The position numbers and the translations under genes were made by a program. The notes under the pieces were generated by a model. That model had not been told where the DNA came from. It saw nothing but the letters and a program-made list of their open reading frames with translations, and did no database searches. From positions 2,542,001 to 2,606,000 of the forward strand of contig NZ_CP016895.1 in the NCBI RefSeq assembly GCF_001704115.1: a stretch of DNA of 64,000 nt. The letters are read 5' to 3'. Below are positions 26,254 through 35,397 of the stretch, one piece after another; positions within the stretch are counted from its first letter, which is position 1, and every line of letters starts with the position of its first letter. Source of the DNA: Acinetobacter larvae. GTDB lineage: Bacteria > Pseudomonadota > Gammaproteobacteria > Pseudomonadales > Moraxellaceae.

Positions 26254-27723
26254 ATGAATACTCTTATTCGGTCGACCAAGTCATCCCGCTCGATCGTTCT
26301 TCATCGGCATAGCCGTTACAGCCTAACTGTCGCGTTATGCTTTATCTTAGTGGGTTGTGCCAGTGATGGTCAGCTACGTTCCAGCTTTAAACCGGTTGAA
26401 CTCAGTAGTTTACAAAGCAAACAATTGCGTATCGATATAACCCATCCTAACTCTTCTCAATCTCCCCAGCACTGGTGGCAAGTTTGGCAAGATCCGCAGC
26501 TCAATGAGATTTTAACGGCATTGGATGATTACGCACCTAACGTACATCTCGCGCAAATTCGTCTAGAACGTGCCGCGGCATTAACTGATCTTAAGCAGGT
26601 TGATCGTCAAGTACAAGCCAGTAGTGAACTGAAAATGAGTGCTGATCGCTACCCAGATCATGACAGCTATCCAGAAAAATATGCAGGTAAAACGGGTAGC
26701 TCTGGTCGTTTAACCACAACTATTGGTTGGCATTTAGATCTCTGGGGTAAATATAAAGCCTTGGCGGATGCAGCAGCATTACAAACTGATGCGGCAGAAT
26801 TACAGCTGCAAGATGTACGGCTCAGCTTACAACTGGCGATTAGCAATCATTATTTACAGTGGCATATTTCTGAACAATTACTGCAAAAGCAACTGGAAAA
26901 ACGCAAAATTCTACAAGAATTGCTCAACATCGAACAGCAAAAACGCCGTGCTGGTTTGGCAAAACAAGACCATGTTATTGAAGCAAGTCTTGCTATCAAT
27001 ACCATTGATAGCCAACTGCCAATATTACGGCGCAACATTGCTCAAGATCGTCATGCCATTGCAGCGCTCTTAGGACAAAGCACTGAATTTAGTGATGCAC
27101 TGCAAAAGCCAGCACTACAGTTAAAATCTCAGCAGGCTGTTGCAACAACCCTCCCCTTGCACTGGTTAGGAGAACGTCCAGATATTGCCGCGTTACGGCA
27201 ACTGATTGAAGCACAAGCTCGGCAAAGCGATGCCGCACGCGCGAGTTTTTATCCAGACATCAATCTAACTGCGGTATTGGGCTTACAAAGCCTAGGTTTG
27301 GACTATTTATTCAGAGAAGGTAGTCGCACCATGGCGATTGGTCCAGCGATCAATTTACCTATTTTTGAACAAAACCGTTTGCGTGCCAACTTAAGAGGCG
27401 AACTAGCCAATTATGATTTGGCGGTGGTGCAATACAACCAAAGCTTGGTCAATGCCATTCAACAAGTAAGTGATGCGCTGCAGCAATTTCACAGTGCACA
27501 ACAACAATTTGTACTGGTGCAGCAAGCGCAACAACAAACGCAGCAATTACACAAAATTGCCGCGCAACGCTTAAAGCAAGGTCTCAACACACGGCAAGCG
27601 CTGCTGCGTACTGAATTACAACAACTCGATCGTGCAATACAACGTATCCAAACCGAACATGCCATTGCACTGGCACAGTTTAATTTGACCCGTTCACTGG
27701 GCGGGCGTTGGGTCTTTCATTGA
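26254..27723 (+). CDS. Outer membrane factor lipoprotein of a tripartite efflux system (NodT/OprM family)
   Basis: 489 residues. A lipobox 'LVGC' ends the signal peptide (Cys35). The body has the paired coiled-coil and barrel repeats of TolC-like channels ('NVHLAQIRLERAAALTDL', 'LLGERPDIAALRQLIEAQA', 'ASFYPDINLTAVLGL'). It should form the outer-membrane channel for the EmrA- and EmrB-like proteins encoded next in the operon. Confidence 0.92.
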   Translation: MNTLIRSTKSSRSIVLHRHSRYSLTVALCFILVGCASDGQLRSSFKPVELSSLQSKQLRIDITHPNSSQSPQHWWQVWQDPQLNEILTALDDYAPNVHLAQIRLERAAALTDLKQVDRQVQASSELKMSADRYPDHDSYPEKYAGKTGSSGRLTTTIGWHLDLWGKYKALADAAALQTDAAELQLQDVRLSLQLAISNHYLQWHISEQLLQKQLEKRKILQELLNIEQQKRRAGLAKQDHVIEASLAINTIDSQLPILRRNIAQDRHAIAALLGQSTEFSDALQKPALQLKSQQAVATTLPLHWLGERPDIAALRQLIEAQARQSDAARASFYPDINLTAVLGLQSLGLDYLFREGSRTMAIGPAINLPIFEQNRLRANLRGELANYDLAVVQYNQSLVNAIQQVSDALQQFHSAQQQFVLVQQAQQQTQQLHKIAAQRLKQGLNTRQALLRTELQQLDRAIQRIQTEHAIALAQFNLTRSLGGRWVFH

Positions 27724-27740
27724 AATGTATTGAGTTGATT

Positions 27741-27785
27741 CTAGACATAAAAGTTCTAGATAGAAAAGTTCTAGGTAGAAAAAAT
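27741..27785 (+). repeat. Three 15-bp tandem repeats in the efflux operon spacer
   Basis: Units of the form 'ctaga(c/t)a(t/g)aaaagtt' start at 27741, 27756 and 27771 (the last degenerate) and end at the ATG of the EmrA-like gene. They fill nearly the whole spacer and supply its purine-rich ribosome-binding region. Confidence 0.7.
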
Positions 27786-28932
27786 GACTGATATTGAAAA
27801 AGCCGACAAGAGCACGGCACAATCTGCTCGTGGAAAAAATTTGATGCTGGCTTCTGGCGTCACCCTACTGACAGCAATCGGTGCAACGGGTTATTACATG
27901 ATGAATGGACAAAATAGCCAAAGCACAGATAACGCTTATGTCAATGGCCATGTGGTAGATATTAGCCCGCGTATTACTGGGTCTATTGCAAAAATCTATG
28001 TTGACAATACCGATCGCGTACAGGCAGGTCACGCCTTGGTCGATATAGACCAAAGCGATGTCAATATTGAACTAGCAGCTGCACAAGCCGATCTGGCGCG
28101 TATACGCCGCAATGTAACAGCATTATTTACCCAGCAAAAACAATCTGATAGTAAAATTCATGCAGAAAAAGTACTGTTAACAAAAGCACAAGCAGATTTC
28201 AATGCACGACGTGGTTTGGCTGATCAAGACTTGATTACAAAAGAAGAGCTTCGACACGCCGCTGATGCAGTAAAAGTTGCCCAAGCCAATGTCGACCAAG
28301 CAATTGCAGCCCAACAACAAGTGCTAGCACACATCCAAGGAACAGACATTGATCATCACCCAGAAGTCCTATTGGCCAAAGAGCGGGTTGAAAAAGCCCT
28401 ACTCAATATGCAACGTAGCAATATTATTGCACCTGTCAGTGGCATGGTGGCACAGCGTACCGTACAACTGGGTGAGCAAGTCGCAATAGGGCAAAAATTG
28501 TTGTCCATTATTCCATTAGATCAAATGTGGATCGATGCCAACTTTAAAGAAACCCAACTCAGTGGTATCTGTGCAGGGCAAGCAGCTGAAGTCACCATAG
28601 ACAGCTATGGTCGGAAAATTAAATATCGCGGCAAAGTTCAAGACATTATGGTGGGCAGTGGTTCGGCATTTTCCGTACTCCCGGCACAAAATGCTACCGG
28701 AAACTGGATTAAGGTGGTACAACGCGTTCCTGTTCGCATTCAACTCGACCCCAAACAATTGGCCCAATATCCACTGCGCATTGGTCTTTCTGCCGAAGTC
28801 AAAGTGGATACGACGCGTTGTAACCCCAGCACCACGATAAAAAATAAAACGCCGTCTACCCCCCCACTACAGTCCTTACAGATTGCAAAACCCACATCAT
28901 TCAACATGATGTTGACACATTGGGATATCTAG
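27784..28932 (+). CDS. EmrA/HlyD-like membrane fusion protein
   Basis: 382 residues: cytoplasmic start, one membrane segment (about residues 20-41, 'LMLASGVTLLTAIGATGYYM'), a lipoyl half ('VNGHVVDISPRITGSIAKIY'), a coiled-coil hairpin and the second lipoyl half ('NIIAPVSGMVAQRTVQLGEQ'). It should connect the EmrB-like pump to the outer-membrane channel. Second gene of the operon. Confidence 0.93.
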   Translation: MTDIEKADKSTAQSARGKNLMLASGVTLLTAIGATGYYMMNGQNSQSTDNAYVNGHVVDISPRITGSIAKIYVDNTDRVQAGHALVDIDQSDVNIELAAAQADLARIRRNVTALFTQQKQSDSKIHAEKVLLTKAQADFNARRGLADQDLITKEELRHAADAVKVAQANVDQAIAAQQQVLAHIQGTDIDHHPEVLLAKERVEKALLNMQRSNIIAPVSGMVAQRTVQLGEQVAIGQKLLSIIPLDQMWIDANFKETQLSGICAGQAAEVTIDSYGRKIKYRGKVQDIMVGSGSAFSVLPAQNATGNWIKVVQRVPVRIQLDPKQLAQYPLRIGLSAEVKVDTTRCNPSTTIKNKTPSTPPLQSLQIAKPTSFNMMLTHWDI

Positions 28933-28954
28933 GTCTTCTCATGAGGAAATGTTT

Positions 28955-30487
28955 ATGACGACTCAAACTCGTCCGATTGAACCCTTATCGGGCATGGCAC
29001 TCATGATCGCCGCCATCGCAATCGGTTTGGCGTCCTTTATGGCGGTCACAGATATTACCATTGCCAACGTCTCTGTACCGAGTATTTCTGGTGATCTCGG
29101 GGTCAGCCCAGAAATCGGTGAATGGACCATTACTTTTTTTGCAATCGCCAACTCAATTTGTATTCCATTAACGGGTTGGTTATCGAGGCGTTTTGGTCAG
29201 CTTAGATTATTTATTATGTCGGTTACTGCCTTTACCATTGCCTCTTTACTCTGTGGCATGGCACAAAGTTTCGAAAGCTTATTGGCATTTCGTATTTTAC
29301 AAGGTGTGGTTTCTGGTCCAATTGTGCCCCTGAGTCAAGCCCTCTTAGTGGCAATTTTCCCACCCTCGAAAAGAACATTTGCTCTATCGATGTGGGCAAT
29401 GACCAATATGGCAGGTCCTGTTGCAGGACCGGTATTGGGTGGATGGTTGACCGATGCATATAGCTGGCCTTGGATTTTCTTCGTCAATCTTCCCATTGGT
29501 CTTATTGTGGTCGTGGTAACCGGTATGATGTTGAAAGGACGTGATACAGCAACGGCTAAGCTTCCCATCGATACCCGTGGTTTGATTTTATTAGCTTTAG
29601 CCATCGGAACATTACAACTCACGCTAGATCGTGGTCGTATTTTGGATTGGTTTTCATCGCCATTTATTATTACCACCAGCATTATCTGTGTTTTAAGTTT
29701 TATTTTCTTTGTTATCTGGGAATTGGGCGACAAGCATCCAATAGTTGATCTCACCCTGTTTAAATACCGCAACTTTAGCATTGGTACCATTGCAGTTGCG
29801 GTTGGCTTTGGCTTGTACTTTGCCGCATTGGTGTTAATTCCACTCTGGTTGCAAATTGATATGCGCTATACCGCCACTTGGGCGGGACTCGCTACCGCAC
29901 CCATGGGAATATTTGGCATATTACTTGCGCCTTTGCTGGGTCGTTGGATACAACGCAACGATGCGCGTATTTTTGCCAGCCTCGCTTTTATTGCCTGGTC
30001 CTTGGTCGCATGGTGGCGTACCTCAATGACCACCGAAGTTGATGTTAGCTTGATCGCCTTAAGCTGTTTAGCGCAAGGTATTGGTATTGGGTTGTTTTTA
30101 ACGCCATTGGTGTCATTATCTCTCAATGGCATACCACCAGAAAAAATCGCATCTGCTTCAGGTTTACAGACATCTATACGCATGATGGCAGGAAGTTTAA
30201 TTGCATCTTTGGCACAAACCTATTGGGATCAACGTTCCCGTTATTACCAAAATGTTTTGGTCGATTCCCTCGAGGACAGTCGCCCGGCAGTGGCTACGAC
30301 CATGCAACAAATGACTGCACAAGGGCTCACAGAACAGCAAAGTTGGCAGGTCATTTGGCGAGAAACCATCATACAGGCAGACATGCTCGCCTTGAATGAC
30401 TTCTTCTTATGGTCCAGTATCGCCTTTGCACTTTCTATTGTGGTGATTTGGTTTGCACGTAACCCTCAAGCTTTATCGACCAAAAAA
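28955..30487 (+). CDS. EmrB-like MFS drug exporter (DHA2, 14 TM)
   Basis: About 510 residues with roughly 14 membrane segments. Family marks are 'TIANVSVPSISGDLGVSPEI', 'WLSRRFGQLRLFIMSV' (motif A) and 'GPVAGPVLGGWLTDAYSWPW' (antiporter motif C). ATG 28955 is chosen because GAGGAA ends only at 28948, directly against the alternative ATG at 28949. A proton-driven exporter; the substrate cannot be read from sequence. The stop codon lies at 30488-30490. Confidence 0.92.
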
Positions 30488-30522
30488 TAGATGATTAATC
30501 AATTTTTTTAAGGAATGACCAT

Positions 30523-31257
30523 ATGTTTGTTGATCAAACTAAACAACATATCCAGTGTATCGTGTTATCCGCCATCACGATTACACCTCATATGCGCCGT
30601 GTAGTGCTTGGCGGACCAGAACTCAGTGCATGGCTGTCGAACCCACAAGTCCAAGTTCCCGCCGCTTGGGTTAAGATTTTCCCGCCGGGTATCAAAGGAA
30701 GAGCATATACCATCCGTTCAATTGACTACCAGAAGTCGACTATTTGTATTGATTTTGTAATGCACAGCAAAGAGCATGAGAAGAATACGGTATCGGCATG
30801 GGCAAGCTTTTGTCAGCCCGGCGACTGTGTAGAAATCGCTGGACCACGCAGTGGCGGTTTTAACTTGCAAAGCGACACGGAGTGGTTATGGATTGCTGCG
30901 GATCTTACCGCCTTACCTGCAGCCATTAACATTATTGAGTCTTTAGCAGCTGATTTTCCAGTCACGGCATTCTTTGTAATTGACTCACTCTTAGATAAAC
31001 AAGAAATCGACACTGTCGCAAAGCTACAAGCACGCTGGCGGACGTTGGCAATTCGTCCAGATACTGGTGCCATGCGCAACCATATTATGAAAGATATCAA
31101 AGCTCTGCCCCAGGGTAATGGTCAAGTCTGGATTGCTGGAGAAGCACGTTGGAGCAAAGGCTGGCGTGACTTCTGGTTGGACCATCAGCAATTGCCAGCA
31201 TCACGAATGAGCAGCAAAGGCTACTGGAAATTGGGTGAACAAGATTATCGAGATTAA
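30523..31257 (+). CDS. Siderophore-interacting protein (FAD/NAD(P)H ferric-siderophore reductase)
   Basis: 244 residues. The FAD-binding part includes 'PHMRRVVLGGPEL' and 'KGRAYTIRSIDYQ' (the RxYT FAD motif), followed by 'GDCVEIAGPRSGG' and a C-terminal 'VWIAGEARWSKGWRDFW', as in ViuB/YqjH-like enzymes. It reduces ferric siderophores in the cytoplasm to free iron. It is the last gene of the efflux operon, 32 bp after the EmrB-like gene, which hints that the system exports an iron-linked compound. Confidence 0.88.
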   Translation: MFVDQTKQHIQCIVLSAITITPHMRRVVLGGPELSAWLSNPQVQVPAAWVKIFPPGIKGRAYTIRSIDYQKSTICIDFVMHSKEHEKNTVSAWASFCQPGDCVEIAGPRSGGFNLQSDTEWLWIAADLTALPAAINIIESLAADFPVTAFFVIDSLLDKQEIDTVAKLQARWRTLAIRPDTGAMRNHIMKDIKALPQGNGQVWIAGEARWSKGWRDFWLDHQQLPASRMSSKGYWKLGEQDYRD

Positions 31258-31316
31258 TTTTTCGCACGATTTATCGCACCTAAGAGGGCTGCCGCCGTTT
31301 AGGCTGTAATTTAAAT

Positions 31317-31350
31317 AAAAAGCCGATGCGCCATGTTGCATCGGCTTTAA
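31317..31350 (+). terminator. Terminator of the efflux operon
   Basis: 11-bp arms 'aaagccgatgc'/'gcatcggcttt' (31319-31348) with A-rich and T-containing flanks, 60 bp after the reductase gene. Confidence 0.85.
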
Positions 31351-31381
31351 TGTTTAAATTGAACAAAATTGACACAGCGAA

Positions 31382-31510
31382 TATCTCATTAAAATATACC
31401 TCTATTTATAAATAAAATAGAGCCCGATTTTTTAAACTGCAATAAAATGATGTATCTCATTAAAATGAAGCACTTTCAATATCCATCATTTAATACAGTA
31501 TGACTGTATT
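31382..31510 (+). promoter_or_regulatory. Repeat-rich control region before the DszC/SfnB-like gene
   Basis: A 14-bp direct repeat 'tatctcattaaaat' occurs at 31382 and 31453. Between and beyond lie an inverted repeat 'ctctattt'/'aaatagag' (31400-31422) and a palindrome 'aatacagt-atg-actgtatt' (31492-31510). These look like regulator sites for the gene at 31727. The rest of 31350-31726 shows no gene. Confidence 0.5.
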
Positions 31511-31726
31511 ATAAGCAGCATGATTGCACGCACATCACAAAGCACCTCTAATCTAATTGAAAAACTTATTTAAACAGAGTCACTCAAGCAAGCTAAATAT
31601 TTTTTTTATATAAATAAGTCAGAATAAATTTTATCTCTGAAAAATATTTTAATAGCAGAAAAACTGTATTTCCGTATTTAAAAAGATGGTTACTATCATA
31701 TTTTTATAATACTTGGCAGTAGTTTT

Positions 31727-33034
31727 ATGACTTCACTCAATATACCGACACTCAGCAATTTACAGCATCGTCCGCAAGCAGAAAGCACGCAAATTGATGC
31801 CGTTTGGGGGCAAGGACCATCGGCACGCTATGATCAATTGGCTGCGCAGTTTCGTCCTATTTTTGCCAAAATCAAAGCAGCAACCAAAGAACGTGAACAA
31901 CAACATATTTTACCGACAGAACAGATACAGTGGTTAAAAGACAGCGGCTTCACGCGACTGCGCTTACCCAAAGCTTATCAAGGTTTTGATGCAACGATCC
32001 CAGAATTATTTGCGCTTTTAGTTGAACTTGCTGAAGCTGACTCTAACCTTCCACAAGCCTTACGGGTACATTTTGGGTTCACAGAAGATGTTTTATTAAG
32101 TCGCGCCCCCACTTTTCGTGAGACTTGGTTACAACGCATCGCCCAAGGTCAAACTGTAGGGAGTGCTTGGTCCGAAGGTGGACAGCAATCTATTGACCAT
32201 TTCAGTACCCATTTAAGCCAAGATGCAGAAGGAAAAGTTTATTTAAACGGCGAAAAATATTACACCACGGGGAGCTTATATGCAGACTGGTTAGATGTAG
32301 GAATTACTGATTTAGATGGAAATTCTGCCTCTATTTTAGTGCCACGGACCGCCTCAGGTGTTGAGGTGATCGACGATTGGAATGGCTTTGGTCAGGTCTT
32401 GACAGCGAGTGGAACTGCAAAATTTCATCAAGTCGAAGTCGATGCCAAAGATGTCTTACTCGATGAAGTGCGTTTTAAATACTCAGCAGCATATTATCAG
32501 TTAGTACAGTTGGCGATTATTGCGGGATTAACTCGGGCAGCACATTATGATGTAGCTCAGCTGGTTGAACAGCGTACCCGCAACTATAGTCATGCCAATA
32601 GTCAGCTGGTCAAACAAGATCCACAAATTCAACAAGTCGTTGGCAGGATTCGTGGCATAGCCTATAGCAATAATGTTTTGGTCGAAAAAAATGCACAAGC
32701 TTTGCAGCGTGCTTTTGAAGCAGGCTTACAACAAGATGAACAATATGAAGCCGACCAAAATGCTATTGCTGAGTTAGAAACAGCACAAACCCAAAGTATT
32801 ATCAGTGATTTAGGTTTAGAGGCTGCATCAATTTTATTTGATGCCTTAGGTGCTTCAGCAACCAACAAAGACCTCGCCTTAGATCGATATTGGCGCAATA
32901 TCAGAACTTTAGCTTCACATAACCCGCGGATATTTAAAGATCGAATTGTCGGTGATTTTAGTATTAATGGCACACTTCCGCCCTATCAATGGCGCATTGG
33001 TCAAGTTAAAAATAATACGGAAACGCTAAAATAA
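31727..33034 (+). CDS. Acyl-CoA-dehydrogenase-fold flavin monooxygenase (DszC/SfnB-like)
   Basis: 435 residues of the acyl-CoA dehydrogenase fold. 'LKDSGFTRLRLPKAYQGFDA', 'GSAWSEGGQQS', 'EKYYTTGSLYADW' and 'LGASATNKDLALDRYWRNIR' fit the subgroup used with reduced flavin to oxidise sulfur compounds (DszC, SfnB) rather than CoA esters. A second sulfur-type flavin monooxygenase gene lies at 35398. A role in using organosulfur as sulfur source is inferred from family and neighbours. Confidence 0.8.
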   Translation: MTSLNIPTLSNLQHRPQAESTQIDAVWGQGPSARYDQLAAQFRPIFAKIKAATKEREQQHILPTEQIQWLKDSGFTRLRLPKAYQGFDATIPELFALLVELAEADSNLPQALRVHFGFTEDVLLSRAPTFRETWLQRIAQGQTVGSAWSEGGQQSIDHFSTHLSQDAEGKVYLNGEKYYTTGSLYADWLDVGITDLDGNSASILVPRTASGVEVIDDWNGFGQVLTASGTAKFHQVEVDAKDVLLDEVRFKYSAAYYQLVQLAIIAGLTRAAHYDVAQLVEQRTRNYSHANSQLVKQDPQIQQVVGRIRGIAYSNNVLVEKNAQALQRAFEAGLQQDEQYEADQNAIAELETAQTQSIISDLGLEAASILFDALGASATNKDLALDRYWRNIRTLASHNPRIFKDRIVGDFSINGTLPPYQWRIGQVKNNTETLK

Positions 33035-33163
33035 ACACAATCTGCCATGGCAAGTTGTTCTAAAATAGTTTTTAATAAGCCTAGTCTCTATTTAGTTGAA
33101 ATAACCATAACAATAAATAAACAGCGCAGGTATTCAGATTGGATACCAATATTGTAGACTCCA

Positions 33164-33195
33164 CCCATTGCTTATAAACAATGGGATTTTTTTTG
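33164..33195 (+). terminator. Terminator after the DszC/SfnB-like gene
   Basis: 7-bp arms 'cccattg'/'caatggg' (33164-33185) followed by 'attttttttg'. Confidence 0.85.
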
Positions 33196-33490
33196 ACTAA
33201 ACCTCTAAACATATATTTTTTATAAAGTTTTAAGCTTATTTTTTACACCATATATTAAAGAAAATTAAAGACAATCTACTGTTTATATGGCATTAATATA
33301 TTATTTCCTGCATTTCAATATGCAGTATGCTGATGCAAAAACACCCTATTTGATATTTTTAAAATAATAATTTTGAGTCCGTGAAGCTTGTGATCATGCG
33401 CAACCTGACTGGCATTAGATTGTCCTGTTTCTGCGAAGAATCAAAACAGTTGATGTACTTAAACAGGTTTTGCGCATGAAAAAGTTTTGT

Positions 33491-33510
33491 GTCACTTTTT
33501 AAAAAGTGAC
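33491..33510. repeat. 20-bp perfect palindrome
   Basis: GTCACTTTTTAAAAAGTGAC is a perfect 20-bp palindrome in the gene-free 33196-33791 stretch upstream of the photolyase gene. It could be an operator or cruciform; no T-run follows. Confidence 0.8.
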
Positions 33511-33574
33511 AATACGAGCTCCAAGCATTGGATGAACTTCGGTCAGACACCGCCGTGATGATTTTAAGAACTTA

Positions 33575-33662
33575 TTTTACCAAAGTAGAAATTTTTTTTG
33601 CCAAAGTATAATTTTGCCGAAGCAGAAAATTTCCGAAGTAGAAAATTTTGCCGAAATAGAAA
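33575..33662 (+). repeat. Five degenerate 16-20-bp tandem repeats upstream of phr
   Basis: Units of the form 'ttttgccgaagtagaaaa' repeat about five times (starts near 33575, 33592, 33612, 33630 and 33646). They lie 130 bp before the photolyase start. The remaining spacer back to 33196 contains no supported gene. Confidence 0.7.
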
Positions 33663-33791
33663 TAGCAAATCATCAGGATAATATATCGATCTGAGTCGCC
33701 ATAGTTTTGATTTAAGTTTCTACAATATACTTCTAGGTTGAGTGCTGATTATACTGGCTGATCGCGAAGATCATTTGACCGAGGTAATAAC

Positions 33792-35225
33792 ATGCAATTG
33801 ATGTGGTTTCGACAAGATTTGCGAATTGAAGATAATGCTGCGTTATGGCATGCCACCCAAGCGGGTCCATGTGTCGCATTGATTATCCTCAGCCCGCAAC
33901 AATGGCAATTGCATGATGATGCGACCGTTAAAATAAATTTTTATTTACGACAAGTTCAATATCTGGCTCAACAGTTGCAGCAGCTCAATATACCACTACA
34001 TGTTGCACATTGCGCAAACTGGCAAACAGTAGCCGAGTGTATCGTAAAGCTGTGTCAACACTACGATATCCATGCTGTGCATAGTAATATGGAGTTTGGC
34101 TACAATGAACAAAAACGTGATCTAGCGGTACGCCAACAGTTGAGCAAGCAGCACATTGCTTGGCAATACTATCAAGATCGGACATTATTCCCAGTAGGCA
34201 GTATTCGCAATCAATCTGGACAAGCCTATCAAGTCTTCTCCGCTTTTAAAAAATATTGTTATGCACAATTCAGCCTGTCTTTGCCACAATGCTATCCAGC
34301 CATTCGCCCGCAACAACACACGAAATTTCCCAATGTTCTACAAGCACTTGAAGATGTATTGCAAGACTATGTAGTCGATGAAACACTGCTTACACGTTGG
34401 CCTGTCGGTGAACACTTTGCACAACATTGCTTAGATCAGTTTATCGATACGGCTTTAGATCGATACGACCAAACACGTGATTTTCCAGCACAAACAGGAA
34501 CGAGCCAACTCGCGGCTTATCTCAATATCGGTATCTTATCAATCCGGCAATGTCTCAAGCGTATTTTTAATCCATATGGTCAGTTTTATTTAAACAGCAC
34601 AGGACAACAAACTTGGCTAGATGAGCTACTCTGGCGTGAGTTCTATCAACATATATTATTTGACTACCCACAGGTCTCCAAACACCAACCCTTTAAAGCG
34701 GCAACCCGCGCCTTACAATGGCGTGATGCGCCTGACGATTTACACGCTTGGCAAAATGGACAAACCGGTGTTCCAATCGTTGATGCAGGTATGCGACAAC
34801 TTAAAGCAACAGCATGGATGCATAATCGTGTTCGCATGATTTGTGCAATGTTTTTATGCAAAAATCTCTGGATCGATTGGCGCCATGGCGAACGTTATTT
34901 TATGCAACATTTAATGGATGGTGATCTGGCTGCCAATAATGGCGGGTGGCAATGGTGTGCATCGACTGGAACAGATGCCGTACCCTACTTCCGCGTTTTC
35001 AACCCGATTAGCCAGTCGCAACGCTTTGATGCAACAGGTGCATACCTGCGACAATGGCTGCCTGAACTGGCACATTTGGATGATAAAAGCATCCATGATC
35101 CTTATGCCTATCAAGCAGATCTACCATTGGACTATCCTCGACCCATCGTCGATTTAAAACAAAGTCGCCAAGCCGCGATAGCAGCCTTTCAACAGCTCTC
35201 ATCCACACACCACTCTCATTCATAA
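33792..35225 (+). CDS. phr: Deoxyribodipyrimidine photolyase
   Basis: 477 residues. The N-terminal Rossmann-like antenna domain starts 'LMWFRQDLRIEDNAALWHA'. The FAD domain has 'GTSQLAAYLNIGILSIRQCL', 'WLDELLWREFYQHILFDYP' and 'WMHNRVRMICAMFLCKNL', then 'ANNGGWQWCASTGTDAVPYF', the class I CPD photolyase signature. It repairs UV-induced pyrimidine dimers using blue light. A GAGGT ribosome-binding site supports ATG 33792. Confidence 0.96.
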   Translation: MQLMWFRQDLRIEDNAALWHATQAGPCVALIILSPQQWQLHDDATVKINFYLRQVQYLAQQLQQLNIPLHVAHCANWQTVAECIVKLCQHYDIHAVHSNMEFGYNEQKRDLAVRQQLSKQHIAWQYYQDRTLFPVGSIRNQSGQAYQVFSAFKKYCYAQFSLSLPQCYPAIRPQQHTKFPNVLQALEDVLQDYVVDETLLTRWPVGEHFAQHCLDQFIDTALDRYDQTRDFPAQTGTSQLAAYLNIGILSIRQCLKRIFNPYGQFYLNSTGQQTWLDELLWREFYQHILFDYPQVSKHQPFKAATRALQWRDAPDDLHAWQNGQTGVPIVDAGMRQLKATAWMHNRVRMICAMFLCKNLWIDWRHGERYFMQHLMDGDLAANNGGWQWCASTGTDAVPYFRVFNPISQSQRFDATGAYLRQWLPELAHLDDKSIHDPYAYQADLPLDYPRPIVDLKQSRQAAIAAFQQLSSTHHSHS

Positions 35226-35397
35226 AATGGTCGCTACGATAATCACGACTGTAAATATCAATATCAAAGATTCTTAAACCTAAAGTGGATATTTTCATAA
35301 AAATTTTATCTGCTAACCAAGCATATTTTTCTTATTAATGTTTTCTGTATTTATTGCATAACATCGTCTGTAACTTAAACGATGTATATCGAAGACT

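Noticed and set aside
33359..33550. 63-codon minus-strand frame in the phr upstream region
   Set aside because: It crosses the 20-bp palindrome, has Ser/Lys-rich random-looking content and no ribosome-binding site.
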